DNA of 64,000 nucleotides from Lysinibacillus_B sp036662795 (lineage in GTDB: Bacteria > Bacillota > Bacilli > Bacillales_A > Planococcaceae). The stretch lies in NCBI RefSeq assembly GCF_036662795.1, contig NZ_JBAFWZ010000007.1, forward strand, positions 62,001-126,000. Direction: 5' to 3'. Below are positions 8,350-17,494 of the stretch, one piece after another. How positions within the stretch are numbered: position 1 is the stretch's first letter; the number at the start of each line of letters is the position of its first letter. Position numbers and translations under genes: made by a program. Below the pieces are notes generated by a model, which did not search any database, was not told where the DNA came from, and saw nothing but the letters and a program-made list of their open reading frames with translations.

Positions 8350-8562
8350 ATGACGGAATTGAAAGCGCAAATGGCAGGAACGGTTTTCGAGGTCAGTGTG
8401 AAAGAGGGAGAAGAAGTTACAGTCGGGCAAACGGTCATCATTTTAGAATCTATGAAAATGGAAATTCCGGTTGAAGCTGAAAGGGCAGGTAGAATCACAA
8501 AAATTTATGTAGTAGAAGGCGATTTTGTTGACGAAGAATCATTATTAGTCAGAATCGATTAA
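8350..8562 (+). CDS. Biotin/lipoyl attachment protein (biotin carboxyl carrier)
   Basis: This 70-residue protein consists only of a biotinyl domain. The biotin-accepting lysine lies in the signature ESMKME (K36). It matches the short carrier proteins of catabolic acyl-CoA carboxylases, such as B. subtilis YngHB. The start is ATG at 8350, after AAGGGGG at 8337-8343. The carboxyltransferase gene starts 19 bp after its stop, so the two subunits are almost certainly made together. No biotin carboxylase gene is adjacent. Confidence 0.92.
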   Translation: MTELKAQMAGTVFEVSVKEGEEVTVGQTVIILESMKMEIPVEAERAGRITKIYVVEGDFVDEESLLVRID

Positions 8563-8581
8563 GGATAAGGGGATGAAATCG

Positions 8582-10114
8582 ATGACAAATTATAATGAGC
8601 AACTGCAGCAAAAAATAGACTCTATTCTTGCTGGTGGTCCTAAAAAATATCATGATAAATTACAAGAAACCGAGAAACTATTTGTTCGAGATCGGCTGCA
8701 ACTATTATTTGATAATGGAGAATATGAGGAAGATGGTCGCTTTGCCAATTGTAAGGCGGAAAATTTGCCGGCCGATGGTGTTGTTACAGCCATTGGGAAA
8801 ATTGGTGGAGCAACTGTTTGTGTAATGGCAAACGATTCAACAGTAAAAGCTGGCTCCTGGGGATTTAGAACCGTAGAAAAAATTATCCGAATACAGGAAA
8901 CGGCTGAAAAAATGCAAGTACCACTCCTTTATTTAGTAGATTCTGCAGGTGCTCGAATAACAGATCAGCTTGAAATGTTTCCGGGCCGAAGAGGAGCTGG
9001 ACGCATTTTTCATAACCAAGTCCGACTTAGTGGTATGATTCCTCAAGTGTGTATTTTATTTGGTCCTTCTGCTGCAGGTGGAGCCTATATTCCGGCCTTT
9101 TGTGATATTGTCATTATGGTCGACGAGAATGCCTCTATGTATTTAGGCTCTCCTCGAATGGCGGAGAAAGTAATTGGGGAACGTGTAACCCTTGAGGAAA
9201 TGGGCGGTGCAAAAATGCATTGTACTATTAGTGGCTGTGGTGATGTGCTCGCTGCAACTGAACAAGAGGCTATAGCGTTCGCTCAGCGCTATATAAGCTA
9301 TTTCCCAGGTAATTATGGTGCTTTACCTCCGACTAAGCAGGGTAAGGAACCGCTAGATGGATTATCATTAGAGGAAATTATTCCAGAAAATCAAAATGCT
9401 CCGTTTAATATGTATGATTGTATCGATCGGCTAGTAGATGAAGATAGCTTTTTGGAAATTAAAAAGCTTTTTGCAGCGGAATTAATTACGGGTCTTGCAC
9501 GTATAGATGGACAAGTTATAGGCATTATTGCGAACCAGCCGAAAGTAAAGGGTGGCGTATTATTTGTGGATTCTGCAGACAAAGCAGCAAAATTCATTAC
9601 ATTATGTGATGCCTTTTCAATTCCATTATTATTCCTAGCAGATGTCCCTGGCTTTATGATTGGGACAAAAGTTGAGCGAGCTGGTATTATACGTCATGGT
9701 GCAAAATTTATTGCTGCGATGAGTTCGGCAACTGTGCCGAAAATCTCTGTGATCGTTCGAAAAGCATATGGCGCGGGTTTATATGCAATGTGTGGTCCTG
9801 CATTTGAACCTGATGTTTGTATCGCTTTACCAACTGCTCAAATTGCTGTAATGGGTCCGGAGGCAGCTGTTAATGCCGTATATTCAAATAAAATTGAAGC
9901 AATTGAAGACCCTAAAGAACGTATGGCATTCGTAAAAAAGAAAATCGATGAATATAAGCGAGAAATCGATTTATATAAGCTTGCGTCTGAAATGGTTATT
10001 GACGAAATTGTTTCACCAGATGATCTGCGGCATGCGCTAATTAAAAGGTTCCACTATTATAGCTCAAAACAAATGCCTTTACCGTATCGAAAACATCCGG
10101 TTTATCCGGTATAA
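8582..10114 (+). CDS. Acyl-CoA carboxylase, carboxyltransferase subunit
   Basis: The 510-residue carboxyltransferase has the crotonase-like double domain of the PccB/MccB/YngE family. It moves CO2 from carboxybiotin to an acyl-CoA (propionyl-, acetyl- or methylcrotonyl-CoA). Oxyanion-hole glycines are seen in GPSAAGGAYIPAFCD in the N-terminal half and in RKAYGAGLYAMCG in the C-terminal half. ATG at 8582 was chosen because AAGGGG (8567-8572) lies 9 bases upstream, whereas the in-frame ATG at 8573 abuts it. The partner carrier lies immediately upstream. The substrate cannot be read from sequence alone; a branched-chain or propionyl-CoA role is the best inference given the adjacent crotonase. 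Confidence 0.9.
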   Translation: MTNYNEQLQQKIDSILAGGPKKYHDKLQETEKLFVRDRLQLLFDNGEYEEDGRFANCKAENLPADGVVTAIGKIGGATVCVMANDSTVKAGSWGFRTVEKIIRIQETAEKMQVPLLYLVDSAGARITDQLEMFPGRRGAGRIFHNQVRLSGMIPQVCILFGPSAAGGAYIPAFCDIVIMVDENASMYLGSPRMAEKVIGERVTLEEMGGAKMHCTISGCGDVLAATEQEAIAFAQRYISYFPGNYGALPPTKQGKEPLDGLSLEEIIPENQNAPFNMYDCIDRLVDEDSFLEIKKLFAAELITGLARIDGQVIGIIANQPKVKGGVLFVDSADKAAKFITLCDAFSIPLLFLADVPGFMIGTKVERAGIIRHGAKFIAAMSSATVPKISVIVRKAYGAGLYAMCGPAFEPDVCIALPTAQIAVMGPEAAVNAVYSNKIEAIEDPKERMAFVKKKIDEYKREIDLYKLASEMVIDEIVSPDDLRHALIKRFHYYSSKQMPLPYRKHPVYPV

Positions 10115-10117
10115 TAT

Positions 10118-10157
10118 TAGAAAGGTCTGCCAATTGGGCAGGCCTTTCTAAATTTCT
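10118..10157 (+). terminator. Intrinsic terminator after the carboxyltransferase gene
   Basis: A near-perfect hairpin TTAGAAAGGTCTGCC...GGGCAGGCCTTTCTAA, with its arms at about 10118-10131 and 10136-10151, begins 3 bp after the stop and ends in a short T-rich tail. Confidence 0.8.
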
Positions 10158-10267
10158 TGAATTACAAATAGAGAAGAAAAGGTTATTCTATATAGATAGT
10201 AGGATAGGCTATTTGTAAATTTTGCTCGTAAAGAGTAGATGAATGATGTATAAAGGTGGGAAGTTTA

Positions 10268-11164
10268 ATGAGTGTGCAAATTATTGGTGGCGGAGCAGTT
10301 GGTTTACTCGTTGCTAGTTTCTTAGCGGAACAGAATGTTAGCGTAACCATTATAACAAGACGAGAGGAACAAGCCTCCAGCTTAAATGAAGGTGGTTTAT
10401 ATAGAAATAATATTGATGGCTCAACAATAAATGTTGAAGTTGTTGCCAGTACAGCGCCGGTGTCACAAGCGTCCCTTGTTATAATTGCAACAAAGTATAC
10501 AGAGTTACATGCTATCTATCCGATGCTGAAAAAACTTTCCCCGGATGTACCGTTACTATTTTTACAAAATGGCTTAGCCCATTACGAGGAGGCGCTGCTA
10601 TTACCTCAGCGACATATCGCATTTTGTAGTGCGCAATTTGGGGCTCTAAAGGAAAATGATAATACGGTGAGCCACCGTGGGATAGGAGTATTAAAAACGG
10701 CGATAGAACGAGGCGACGAAGGAAGGTTTTCTATCTTAAAAGAGATGAATCAAAAGAATTTCCCTGTTACGTTTGAGGGGAATGCAGAGCAAATTTTATT
10801 TGAAAAAGTTCTGTTAAATTGCTTTATTAATCCTTTAACTGCTATTTTAAAGGTGAAAAACGGAGAGCTTGTATCAAATCCAAATGCATTAAAGTTATTG
10901 CATGCTTTATATAATGAGTTAATGCATGCATTTCCATATATGCAAAAGATTTTTCCGTTTGAAGAGGTTGAACGGCTCTGTGTTCAAACGGCAGAAAATA
11001 CATCATCCATGCTCGCTGATCGTTTGGCTGGAAGGAAAACTGAAATTGAAACAATTGTAGGGGCCGTGCTAAAAAAAGCGGGCAAAAAAGGGCATGCAAT
11101 CCCAACATTAGAAACTTTATATGGACTTATAAAAGCAATGGAAGAAAGCGGTGAAAGTAGTTGA
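10268..11164 (+). CDS. panE: Ketopantoate reductase family protein (PanE/ApbA)
   Basis: This is an NADPH-dependent 2-dehydropantoate 2-reductase-type enzyme of 298 residues. The family makes pantoate for pantothenate and CoA synthesis. The N-terminal Rossmann motif is IIGGGAVGLLVASFL (GxGxxG form). The C-terminal helical domain has the catalytic-Lys region EKVLLNCFINPLTAI. It holds the position of ylbQ in B. subtilis. ATG at 10268 was chosen because AAGGTGGG (10253-10260) is 7 bases upstream; the in-frame GTG at 10256 lies inside that site. The end overlaps the DUF3397 start by 4 bp. PanE paralogues are common, so the role in pantothenate synthesis is likely rather than certain. Confidence 0.85.
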   Translation: MSVQIIGGGAVGLLVASFLAEQNVSVTIITRREEQASSLNEGGLYRNNIDGSTINVEVVASTAPVSQASLVIIATKYTELHAIYPMLKKLSPDVPLLFLQNGLAHYEEALLLPQRHIAFCSAQFGALKENDNTVSHRGIGVLKTAIERGDEGRFSILKEMNQKNFPVTFEGNAEQILFEKVLLNCFINPLTAILKVKNGELVSNPNALKLLHALYNELMHAFPYMQKIFPFEEVERLCVQTAENTSSMLADRLAGRKTEIETIVGAVLKKAGKKGHAIPTLETLYGLIKAMEESGESS

Positions 11165-11556
11165 AAGAAATATTTCAAGTGACAGGTGCGATACTTTTAG
11201 TTTTTCCGCTTATTGCACTTGTTTTAACCTACTTCATTTGTAATAAATTACGTCTAACCCGTGCTCAGTCATTTGGCTTTGCGGCAGATATTACGACTTT
11301 ATTATTATTTTTCTCTGTCCCGATAGCGATAAAAAGTATATGGGATCTATCCTTATTTATTCCCATCATCATTATTTCGATGATGATTGCGATTTTTATT
11401 ACATATGTAGATTGGCGTACGAAAAAGGAGATTCATGTCCCGTTTTTATTTAAAAAAATTTGGAGAATCTATTTTATTCTACTAAGTACTTTATATTTCG
11501 GGGTTTGGATAGCGGGCTTAACAAAGAATATAATGGAATACGTAACAGGTGTATAG
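11161..11556 (+). CDS. DUF3397 family membrane protein
   Basis: This is a 131-residue protein with four predicted membrane helices (about residues 7-27, 41-60, 64-84 and 105-124) and a basic cytoplasmic loop (VDWRTKKEIH, FKKIWR). It matches the DUF3397 family, found between panE-like genes and bshC in Bacillales. The start is TTG at 11161, overlapping the panE stop in a TTGA arrangement that suggests coupled translation. No biochemical function is known. Confidence 0.8.
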   Translation: MKEIFQVTGAILLVFPLIALVLTYFICNKLRLTRAQSFGFAADITTLLLFFSVPIAIKSIWDLSLFIPIIIISMMIAIFITYVDWRTKKEIHVPFLFKKIWRIYFILLSTLYFGVWIAGLTKNIMEYVTGV

Positions 11557-11697
11557 AGCAAAATATTTTTCGAATTCGAGGAAAAGGGATAAGATAATAC
11601 ATAGATATCGTAAGGCGAAAAATATATTAGCATAGTAAACGAAACTGTTATAGGATAAAGGCAACCTAGTCGAGTTAGAAAGTAGAGGAGTTTTTTC

Positions 11698-13314
11698 ATG
11701 AAGCTGGAGCAAATTTCATTACCAGTGAGTAATACGTTGTTAGATGATTATTGGTCAGAACAAGCTAGCATCCATTCTTTTTTTTCTTATAAATTTAATG
11801 AGAGATCGTTTGAAGAGCGAGCACGTTATTTAAACCAGAAGAAATATAATCGTGAAAGATTGGCAGAGGTAATTCGCTCATATATGAAGCGTTACGGAAT
11901 GTCACCGCAAGTAGAACAGCATTTACAACAATTACAGGAAGGTGCAGTAGCAGTAGTTGGAGGTCAGCAGGCCGGTGTCTTAACAGGTCCCCTCTATTCT
12001 GTCTATAAAGCGATCACGGTTATTTTACTAGCGAAAGAGCAACAAGAAAAGTTAAATATACAAGTCGTGCCACTTTTCTGGGTAGCTGGAGAGGATCACG
12101 ATATAGAAGAGGTTAATCATACGTATACGATTGTTGATAATTCGGTAAAAAAGCGAGGTTATAGTGAACGATCGAAGCGGAAAACAATGGCTTCCACAAC
12201 CGAGCTGAATAAAGTAGCGATGGAGCAATTTATCAGGACGGTGTTCAAGGATTATGGCGAAACAGAGCATACGGCTAGCCTTTATCAGAATGTGTTAGAA
12301 CATTTAGAAGTGAGTGAAACATTCTCGGAGTTTTTTGCGGCGCTAATGAATGATTTGTTTTCTCGGCATGGATTATTAATGATTGACGCAGCATATGAGC
12401 CTTTCCGACAATACGAAAGTGAATTTTTTCAAATTTTAATACAGCATAATGAAGAAATCTCAGAAGGTGTAGTGAGGCAGGAGCAGGCATTAGCTCAAGC
12501 GGGTTATGGCACACCAATTGGAGCAGAAGTATCAAATGCCAACTTATTTTTCGTAAAAGAAGGAGAGCGTTTTTTACTTGAGCGCAAAGGTGACCTCTAC
12601 ACGAATGGTTTAGGCTATGTAAAGTTTACGAAGGAAGAGCTGCTTCAAGTAGCCAAAGAAGCGCCTATGAAATTAAGTAATAATGTTGTTACAAGACCTC
12701 TAATGCAGGAAATGACGATTCCGGTGCTTGCATTTGTTGGTGGTCCTGGCGAACTTGCATACTGGGCAACTTTAAAGCCAGCATTTGAGGCTATCGGCTT
12801 ACAAATGCCGATCTTTGCTCCGCGATTAAATATTTCCATTGTTACAAGGCAAGTCGAGACCTTGTTAAAGCAACATCAATTAACAGTGGAAGATGCTATG
12901 AAGAATAAGGTTGAAAGAGTAAAAAAAGAATTTATTAATAGCATTCAGGATGAACAGGCATTACAGCAAGTGGATAAAATGAATGAGCTGCTGCAGCAAC
13001 AGTACGAAACATTACATGCTCATCTACAGCAGGCAGGAGTAAGTATCGATAAAACAATCGACAAAAATAAGGTGTATCATGAAATGCAATTTACCTATTT
13101 AAAAAGTAAAATCCAGCAGAGCGTCACTTTAAAGCATGAGACTATTATTTCGCAGTTTGATCTAATCTCTGCTGAGATTGCGCCAAATGAAGGTTTCCAA
13201 GAACGTACTTTTAATCCTTATCAATATTTAAATAGGTTCGGAAAGAATTTAATAGAGGACCTATTAGAGTTGCCGTTAAAAGTATCGCCCACACATTATG
13301 TAGTAAAATATTAA
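11698..13314 (+). CDS. bshC: Bacillithiol biosynthesis cysteine-adding enzyme BshC
   Basis: BshC joins cysteine to glucosaminyl-malate in the last step of making bacillithiol, the main low-molecular-weight thiol of many Firmicutes. The protein has 538 residues, normal for the family. Recognisable segments are the start MKLEQISLPVSN, VGGQQAGVLTGPLYS (Rossmann-like core), VPLFWVAGEDHDIEEVNH and FVGGPGELAYWA. A coiled coil occupies about residues 390-470. The ATG at 11698 follows AGAGGAG. The gene precedes mraZ, as in other Bacillales, but has its own terminator. The 141 bp before it hold no promoter I can call with confidence. Confidence 0.95.
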   Translation: MKLEQISLPVSNTLLDDYWSEQASIHSFFSYKFNERSFEERARYLNQKKYNRERLAEVIRSYMKRYGMSPQVEQHLQQLQEGAVAVVGGQQAGVLTGPLYSVYKAITVILLAKEQQEKLNIQVVPLFWVAGEDHDIEEVNHTYTIVDNSVKKRGYSERSKRKTMASTTELNKVAMEQFIRTVFKDYGETEHTASLYQNVLEHLEVSETFSEFFAALMNDLFSRHGLLMIDAAYEPFRQYESEFFQILIQHNEEISEGVVRQEQALAQAGYGTPIGAEVSNANLFFVKEGERFLLERKGDLYTNGLGYVKFTKEELLQVAKEAPMKLSNNVVTRPLMQEMTIPVLAFVGGPGELAYWATLKPAFEAIGLQMPIFAPRLNISIVTRQVETLLKQHQLTVEDAMKNKVERVKKEFINSIQDEQALQQVDKMNELLQQQYETLHAHLQQAGVSIDKTIDKNKVYHEMQFTYLKSKIQQSVTLKHETIISQFDLISAEIAPNEGFQERTFNPYQYLNRFGKNLIEDLLELPLKVSPTHYVVKY

Positions 13315-13321
13315 CAAAAAA

Positions 13322-13354
13322 GGAGTTATCTCAAGATGAGGTAACTCTTTTTTT
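13322..13354 (+). terminator. Intrinsic terminator after bshC
   Basis: The stem GAGTTATCTC / GAGGTAACTC (one G-U pair) has the 5-base loop AAGAT and is followed by a run of seven T. Confidence 0.88.
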
Positions 13355-13435
13355 ATGACCTTTTGAGTAGATGATGAATTTGCAATACGGTCTATTTTCG
13401 TAATTACCATATCCTATCACCAAAACACTTAAAAT

Positions 13436-13481
13436 AAGTGGTAGAAAGTGGGGGGATGTGGTACATTAATATCTAAAGTGG
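13436..13481 (+). promoter_or_regulatory. MraZ operator: four AAGTGG-type boxes in 10-bp register
   Basis: AAGTGG at 13436-13441, AAGTGG at 13446-13451, ATGTGG at 13456-13461 and AAGTGG at 13476-13481 share an exact 10-bp phase (0, 10, 20, 40). MraZ proteins are known to bind tandem GTGG/TGGG-type repeats at 10-bp spacing before their own operon. The last box overlaps the ribosome binding site of mraZ. Confidence 0.8.
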
Positions 13482-13491
13482 GGTGAGTAGT

Positions 13492-13923
13492 ATGTTCATG
13501 GGAGAATATCAGCATTCCGTTGATACAAAGGGACGATTAATAATTCCATCCAAATTTCGTGAAGCATTAAATGATAGCTTCGTAATTACACGTGGATTGG
13601 ATAACTGTCTTTTTGGGTACCCTATGGACGAATGGCGAAAGCTCGAAGAAAAATTAAAAGGACTTCCGATGACTAAAAAGGATACTCGTGCCTTTGCGCG
13701 TTTCTTCTTTTCAGGTGCAACTGAAGTAGAAATAGATAAGCAAGGCCGAATAAATATTCCAGCAACTCTTATTCAACATGCAAATATTGCGAAAGAATGC
13801 ATCGTGTTAGGTGTGTCCAATCGAATTGAGATTTGGGCAAGGGATGCTTGGGAAGACTACTTCAAGGAATCAGAAGAATCCTTTAATGAAATTGCAGAAA
13901 ATATGATTGGCTTTGACTTTTAA
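13492..13923 (+). CDS. mraZ: Transcriptional regulator MraZ
   Basis: MraZ is a 143-residue DNA-binding protein with two AbrB-like (SpoVT-AbrB fold) repeats. Each contains the DxxGR signature: VDTKGRL (about residues 11-17) and IDKQGRI (about 83-89). It forms a ring and represses the division/cell-wall operon it heads. The start is ATG at 13492, giving the family N-terminus MFMGEYQHSVD. The GTG at 13483 is within the ribosome site AGTGGGGTGAG. An operator with four boxes lies directly upstream. The downstream rsmH follows after 24 bp. Confidence 0.96.
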   Translation: MFMGEYQHSVDTKGRLIIPSKFREALNDSFVITRGLDNCLFGYPMDEWRKLEEKLKGLPMTKKDTRAFARFFFSGATEVEIDKQGRINIPATLIQHANIAKECIVLGVSNRIEIWARDAWEDYFKESEESFNEIAENMIGFDF

Positions 13924-13947
13924 ACAAGCCTAAAGGAGAAATAAGAT

Positions 13948-14898
13948 ATGTTCGATCATACAACCGTGTTATTAAAGGAAACTGTTGATGGGTTGAACAT
14001 CAAACCTGATGGTGTCTATGTAGACTGTACATTAGGTGGTGCAGGACATAGTGAATACTTAGTAAAGCAACTATCACCACAAGGTCGATTAATATGTTTT
14101 GACCAAGATACAACAGCTATAGAAAATGCGAAGGTTCGTTTAGCGGATTACTTAGATCGTGTCACGTTTGTCCATTCAAATTTCCGATATTTGAAGGATG
14201 AATTATATAAATTAAATATTAAAAGGGTAGATGGGATTTTATATGACCTCGGCGTTTCTTCCCCTCAATTAGATACACCAGAGCGCGGCTTTAGCTACCA
14301 TCATGATGCACCACTTGATATGCGAATGGATCAAACAGCTCCACTATCGGCATTTCATGTAGTAAATGAATGGGCCTATGAAGATTTAGTCCGTATTTTT
14401 TTCCGTTATGGAGAGGAAAAATTCTCAAAGCAAGTAGCGCGAAAAATTGAAGAGGCAAGGAAAAAACAACCTGTTGAAACGACAGGTCGATTAGTAGAGC
14501 TAATTAAAGAAGGTATACCCGCAGCAGCACGTAGAAAAGGCGGACACCCTGCAAAACGTATTTTTCAGGCTATTCGAATTGCAGTAAATGATGAATTAGG
14601 TGCTGCAGAGGATTCCTTAGTTGATGCTATTGAATTACTGAAAATCGGTGGGCGAATTAGCGTTATTACGTTCCATTCATTAGAGGATCGATTATGTAAA
14701 ACGTTATTTAAGGAAGCTTCTTCCTTACCAGAACTACCACCAGGCTTGCCAGTAATTCCTGAAGATATGAAGCCAGTATTAAAGTTGATTTCAAGAAAAC
14801 CGATCTTACCGTCGGAAGAGGAGTTAGCAGCGAATAATCGTTCACGATCAGCAAAACTAAGAGTCGCTGAAAAAATTAACGATAAAGGACGTGGGTAA
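13948..14898 (+). CDS. rsmH: 16S rRNA (cytosine-1402-N4)-methyltransferase RsmH
   Basis: RsmH (MraW) methylates N4 of C1402 in the ribosomal P site, using SAM. The 316-residue protein starts with MFDHTTVLLKE and shows the SAM site VDCTLGGAGHSEYL (about residues 24-37). Also present are LYDLGVSSPQLD and the C-terminal RSRSAKLRVAEK. AAAGGAG precedes the ATG. It is second in the dcw operon, after mraZ, and ftsL starts immediately after its stop codon (TAAATG). Confidence 0.97.
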   Translation: MFDHTTVLLKETVDGLNIKPDGVYVDCTLGGAGHSEYLVKQLSPQGRLICFDQDTTAIENAKVRLADYLDRVTFVHSNFRYLKDELYKLNIKRVDGILYDLGVSSPQLDTPERGFSYHHDAPLDMRMDQTAPLSAFHVVNEWAYEDLVRIFFRYGEEKFSKQVARKIEEARKKQPVETTGRLVELIKEGIPAAARRKGGHPAKRIFQAIRIAVNDELGAAEDSLVDAIELLKIGGRISVITFHSLEDRLCKTLFKEASSLPELPPGLPVIPEDMKPVLKLISRKPILPSEEELAANNRSRSAKLRVAEKINDKGRG

Positions 14899-15273
14899 AT
14901 GGCAGTTCGAGTAAGACAACAACCTTATATTCAACAACCTTCAATGCCCGAACAACCACAGCAGCAACCATCTAAAAAGGTGTACAAAAAGAAACATAAA
15001 CTACTATCAACTAGAGAAAAATTTTTATATGTGGTTTTTATAGGTATCGTCGCATTGTTTGCCGTTTCGATTTTACATACGCAAGGTGAAATCCAAACGG
15101 CAAGTATGGAAATCCAAAAAATTGAAGCAGAAGTTCAAGAAGTGACGAAGCAAAATGTCGATTTAAAAGTGAGTGTCAGTGAGCTATCGACATATGAACG
15201 GATTTGGGTAAAAGCAAAAGAACTCGGTTTAACACTAAATGAGAAAAATGTAAAGGTAGTGCCGGGAGAATGA
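14899..15273 (+). CDS. ftsL: Cell division protein FtsL
   Basis: FtsL is a 124-residue bitopic divisome protein. Residues 1-40 form a Gln/Pro- and Lys-rich cytoplasmic tail. One membrane helix follows (about 43-62; FLYVVFIGIVALFAVSIL), then a short extracellular coiled coil (about 68-105). It partners DivIB and DivIC and activates septal peptidoglycan synthesis by PBP2B/FtsW. Sequence conservation in this family is low, so the call rests on topology, coiled coil and position between rsmH and pbpB. The start codon directly follows the rsmH stop. The end overlaps pbpB by 4 bp. Confidence 0.93.
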   Translation: MAVRVRQQPYIQQPSMPEQPQQQPSKKVYKKKHKLLSTREKFLYVVFIGIVALFAVSILHTQGEIQTASMEIQKIEAEVQEVTKQNVDLKVSVSELSTYERIWVKAKELGLTLNEKNVKVVPGE

Positions 15274-17486
15274 AAAAACTTAAATTTCGTTTCCAATTAG
15301 GAGCCTTTCTCATGTTGTTAGTATATGGAGGGCTCTTTTTGGTATTGTTTTGTCGCTTCTTTTATATTCAATCAACAGGAGAAGTTAAGGGCTATTCATT
15401 GCAAGCGGAAGCAGCAAATAAATATGCACGTGAAACAGTGCTAGCTGCAGATCGTGGTCGTATTTTAGACCGTAACAGTAATGTCATTGTAGAGGATACA
15501 TTAAGCTATCGTCTTATCGCAGTTATGAGCGAAGAGGCCACGAAGGATAAAGAAAATCCTCGGCATGTAGTAGATCCTGCGGAAACGGCTAAAGTACTCT
15601 CACAATATATAGAACTGGATGAAGAAAAAATTTATGAACAGTTAATGGTGGGTGTGGAGAAAGACCGCTATCAGGTTGAATTTGGAGTAGCGGGTCGAAG
15701 TATTAGCCACGAAGTAAAGGCAGCCATTGAAGAACATGACCTACCTGGAATCAATTTTGCTAGTGAAAAGAAACGTTATTATCCTAACGGCTCATTTGCA
15801 TCACATTTAATCGGCTATGCAACGAAGGATGAACAAAAGGACGGTTCGTATAAAACAGTAGGGAAGATGGGATTAGAATTAACCTACAATAAAGAACTAA
15901 CCGGCAAAAATGGGAAGGTAGAATATGAGAGTGATAGGTTTGGGTATTTACTATCAAATAGTGAAAAAATGATTCAACCAGCTCAGGATGGCAATGATAT
16001 TTATTTAACAATAGATAAAACGATTCAAAATTTTCTAGATGAAGCGATGACTCGTGTCGATAAGGAATATGGAGCTGAATCAATGGTTGCCGTTGTTGCA
16101 GATCCTAAAACAGGTGAAATATTAGCGATGTCACAGCGCCCTACATTTGACCCTGATGATCGGATTGGTTTAGAGACGAATTGGTACAATGATGTTGTTG
16201 AAAATGTATTAGAGCCAGGCTCAACTATGAAAACCTTTACATTAGCTGCCGCGATTGAAACGGGCAACTGGGATCCCAATACACCGTATCAATCAGGGCG
16301 ATACAAATTATATGACAATGTAGTAAGTGATTATAATGAGGGAAGAGGCTGGGGAACAATCACCTTCCTACAAGGCATTCAGCGTTCATCCAATACGATG
16401 ATCGCCAACCTGTTAGAAATAATGGGTGGCGATACAGTTATTGAATATTTCGATAAATTTGGATTTGGTCATAAAACAGGCATCAATTTACCAAATGAAG
16501 CATCAGGGACAATTGTATCGAAGCAGCCGTTTGACCGTCTTACTTCGGCATTTGGACAGAACTCTACTGTAACACCAATCCAGCTCATCCAGGCGATGAC
16601 AGCCATCGCGAATGATGGAGAAATGATGCAGCCTTACGTTATTGATAAAATTGTCGATCCTAATACAGGGAAGACTGTACAAAATACAGAGCCTAAAGTA
16701 AAAGGAAATCCAATTTCGGCAGAAACTGCAAAGAGAGTTCGTGAAATATTAGCAACTACTGTTACGGCTGAAAAAGGTACTGCAAAGCCATTCCAAATGG
16801 ATGGTTATGAAGTTTCAGGTAAAACGGGCACAGCTCAAATACCAAGAAAAACAGGAACGGGATATTTAAAGGGCGGTCATAATTATATTTATTCCTTTTT
16901 AGGGATGGCTCCTGCTGATGACCCACAGCTAATCATGTATGTTGCTGTAAAAAAACCGCAAATGAGTAATTCGATTCCAGGTTCAGAGCCAGTCTCAAAA
17001 ATATTCAATTCTGTTATGCAAAACAGTTTAAAATACTTAAATATTGATCCAGAAGATACAGCTCAAGTAGCGATGGATAAAATTCCAAATGTTGTAGGTA
17101 AAAGCGCTGAGGATATTGCATTAGAGTTGACGAATAAGGGTGTAAAGCCGGTCATAATTGGTGAAGGTGGAGAAATTAAGGAACAATATCCTAAAGCCAA
17201 TTTGTCCATTATGAAAGATAGTATTGTATTTTTAAAAACGGATGGACCTAGTCTATTGCCGTCTTTTAAAGGATGGTCATTACGAAATATGCTCGTCTAT
17301 AAAGCGCTGTCCCAATTGCCAATTGAAATTGTTGGTGAGGGCTTTGTTGAAAGTCAGAGTGTTTCAGAAAATACGGTTATTACAGATTCGTCACCGATTG
17401 TTGTAAAGCTAAAAACACCAAAGGATTTTTTAACATCACCACAGGCAGCAGAGGAAGAGCAAGAAGAGCAATTACCTCAAGATTAA
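15270..17486 (+). CDS. pbpB: Penicillin-binding protein 2B (septal transpeptidase)
   Basis: This is a class B penicillin-binding protein of 738 residues that crosslinks septal peptidoglycan. One N-terminal membrane helix (about 9-31) is followed by a dimerisation domain. The transpeptidase domain has active Ser318 in STMK, the SSN motif at 373-375 and KTG at 518-520. Two PASTA domains follow at about 607-665 and 667-725, the usual layout of Firmicute PBP2B. It overlaps ftsL by 4 bp (ATGA). The C-terminal tail is Glu-rich. The 61 bp to spoVD hold a sigma-E-type promoter. Confidence 0.95.
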   Translation: MKKLKFRFQLGAFLMLLVYGGLFLVLFCRFFYIQSTGEVKGYSLQAEAANKYARETVLAADRGRILDRNSNVIVEDTLSYRLIAVMSEEATKDKENPRHVVDPAETAKVLSQYIELDEEKIYEQLMVGVEKDRYQVEFGVAGRSISHEVKAAIEEHDLPGINFASEKKRYYPNGSFASHLIGYATKDEQKDGSYKTVGKMGLELTYNKELTGKNGKVEYESDRFGYLLSNSEKMIQPAQDGNDIYLTIDKTIQNFLDEAMTRVDKEYGAESMVAVVADPKTGEILAMSQRPTFDPDDRIGLETNWYNDVVENVLEPGSTMKTFTLAAAIETGNWDPNTPYQSGRYKLYDNVVSDYNEGRGWGTITFLQGIQRSSNTMIANLLEIMGGDTVIEYFDKFGFGHKTGINLPNEASGTIVSKQPFDRLTSAFGQNSTVTPIQLIQAMTAIANDGEMMQPYVIDKIVDPNTGKTVQNTEPKVKGNPISAETAKRVREILATTVTAEKGTAKPFQMDGYEVSGKTGTAQIPRKTGTGYLKGGHNYIYSFLGMAPADDPQLIMYVAVKKPQMSNSIPGSEPVSKIFNSVMQNSLKYLNIDPEDTAQVAMDKIPNVVGKSAEDIALELTNKGVKPVIIGEGGEIKEQYPKANLSIMKDSIVFLKTDGPSLLPSFKGWSLRNMLVYKALSQLPIEIVGEGFVESQSVSENTVITDSSPIVVKLKTPKDFLTSPQAAEEEQEEQLPQD

Positions 17487-17494
17487 GCATTATT

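Noticed and set aside
16025..16279. Minus-strand open frame inside pbpB
   Set aside because: It lies antisense to the transpeptidase active-site region, with no start signal or domain.
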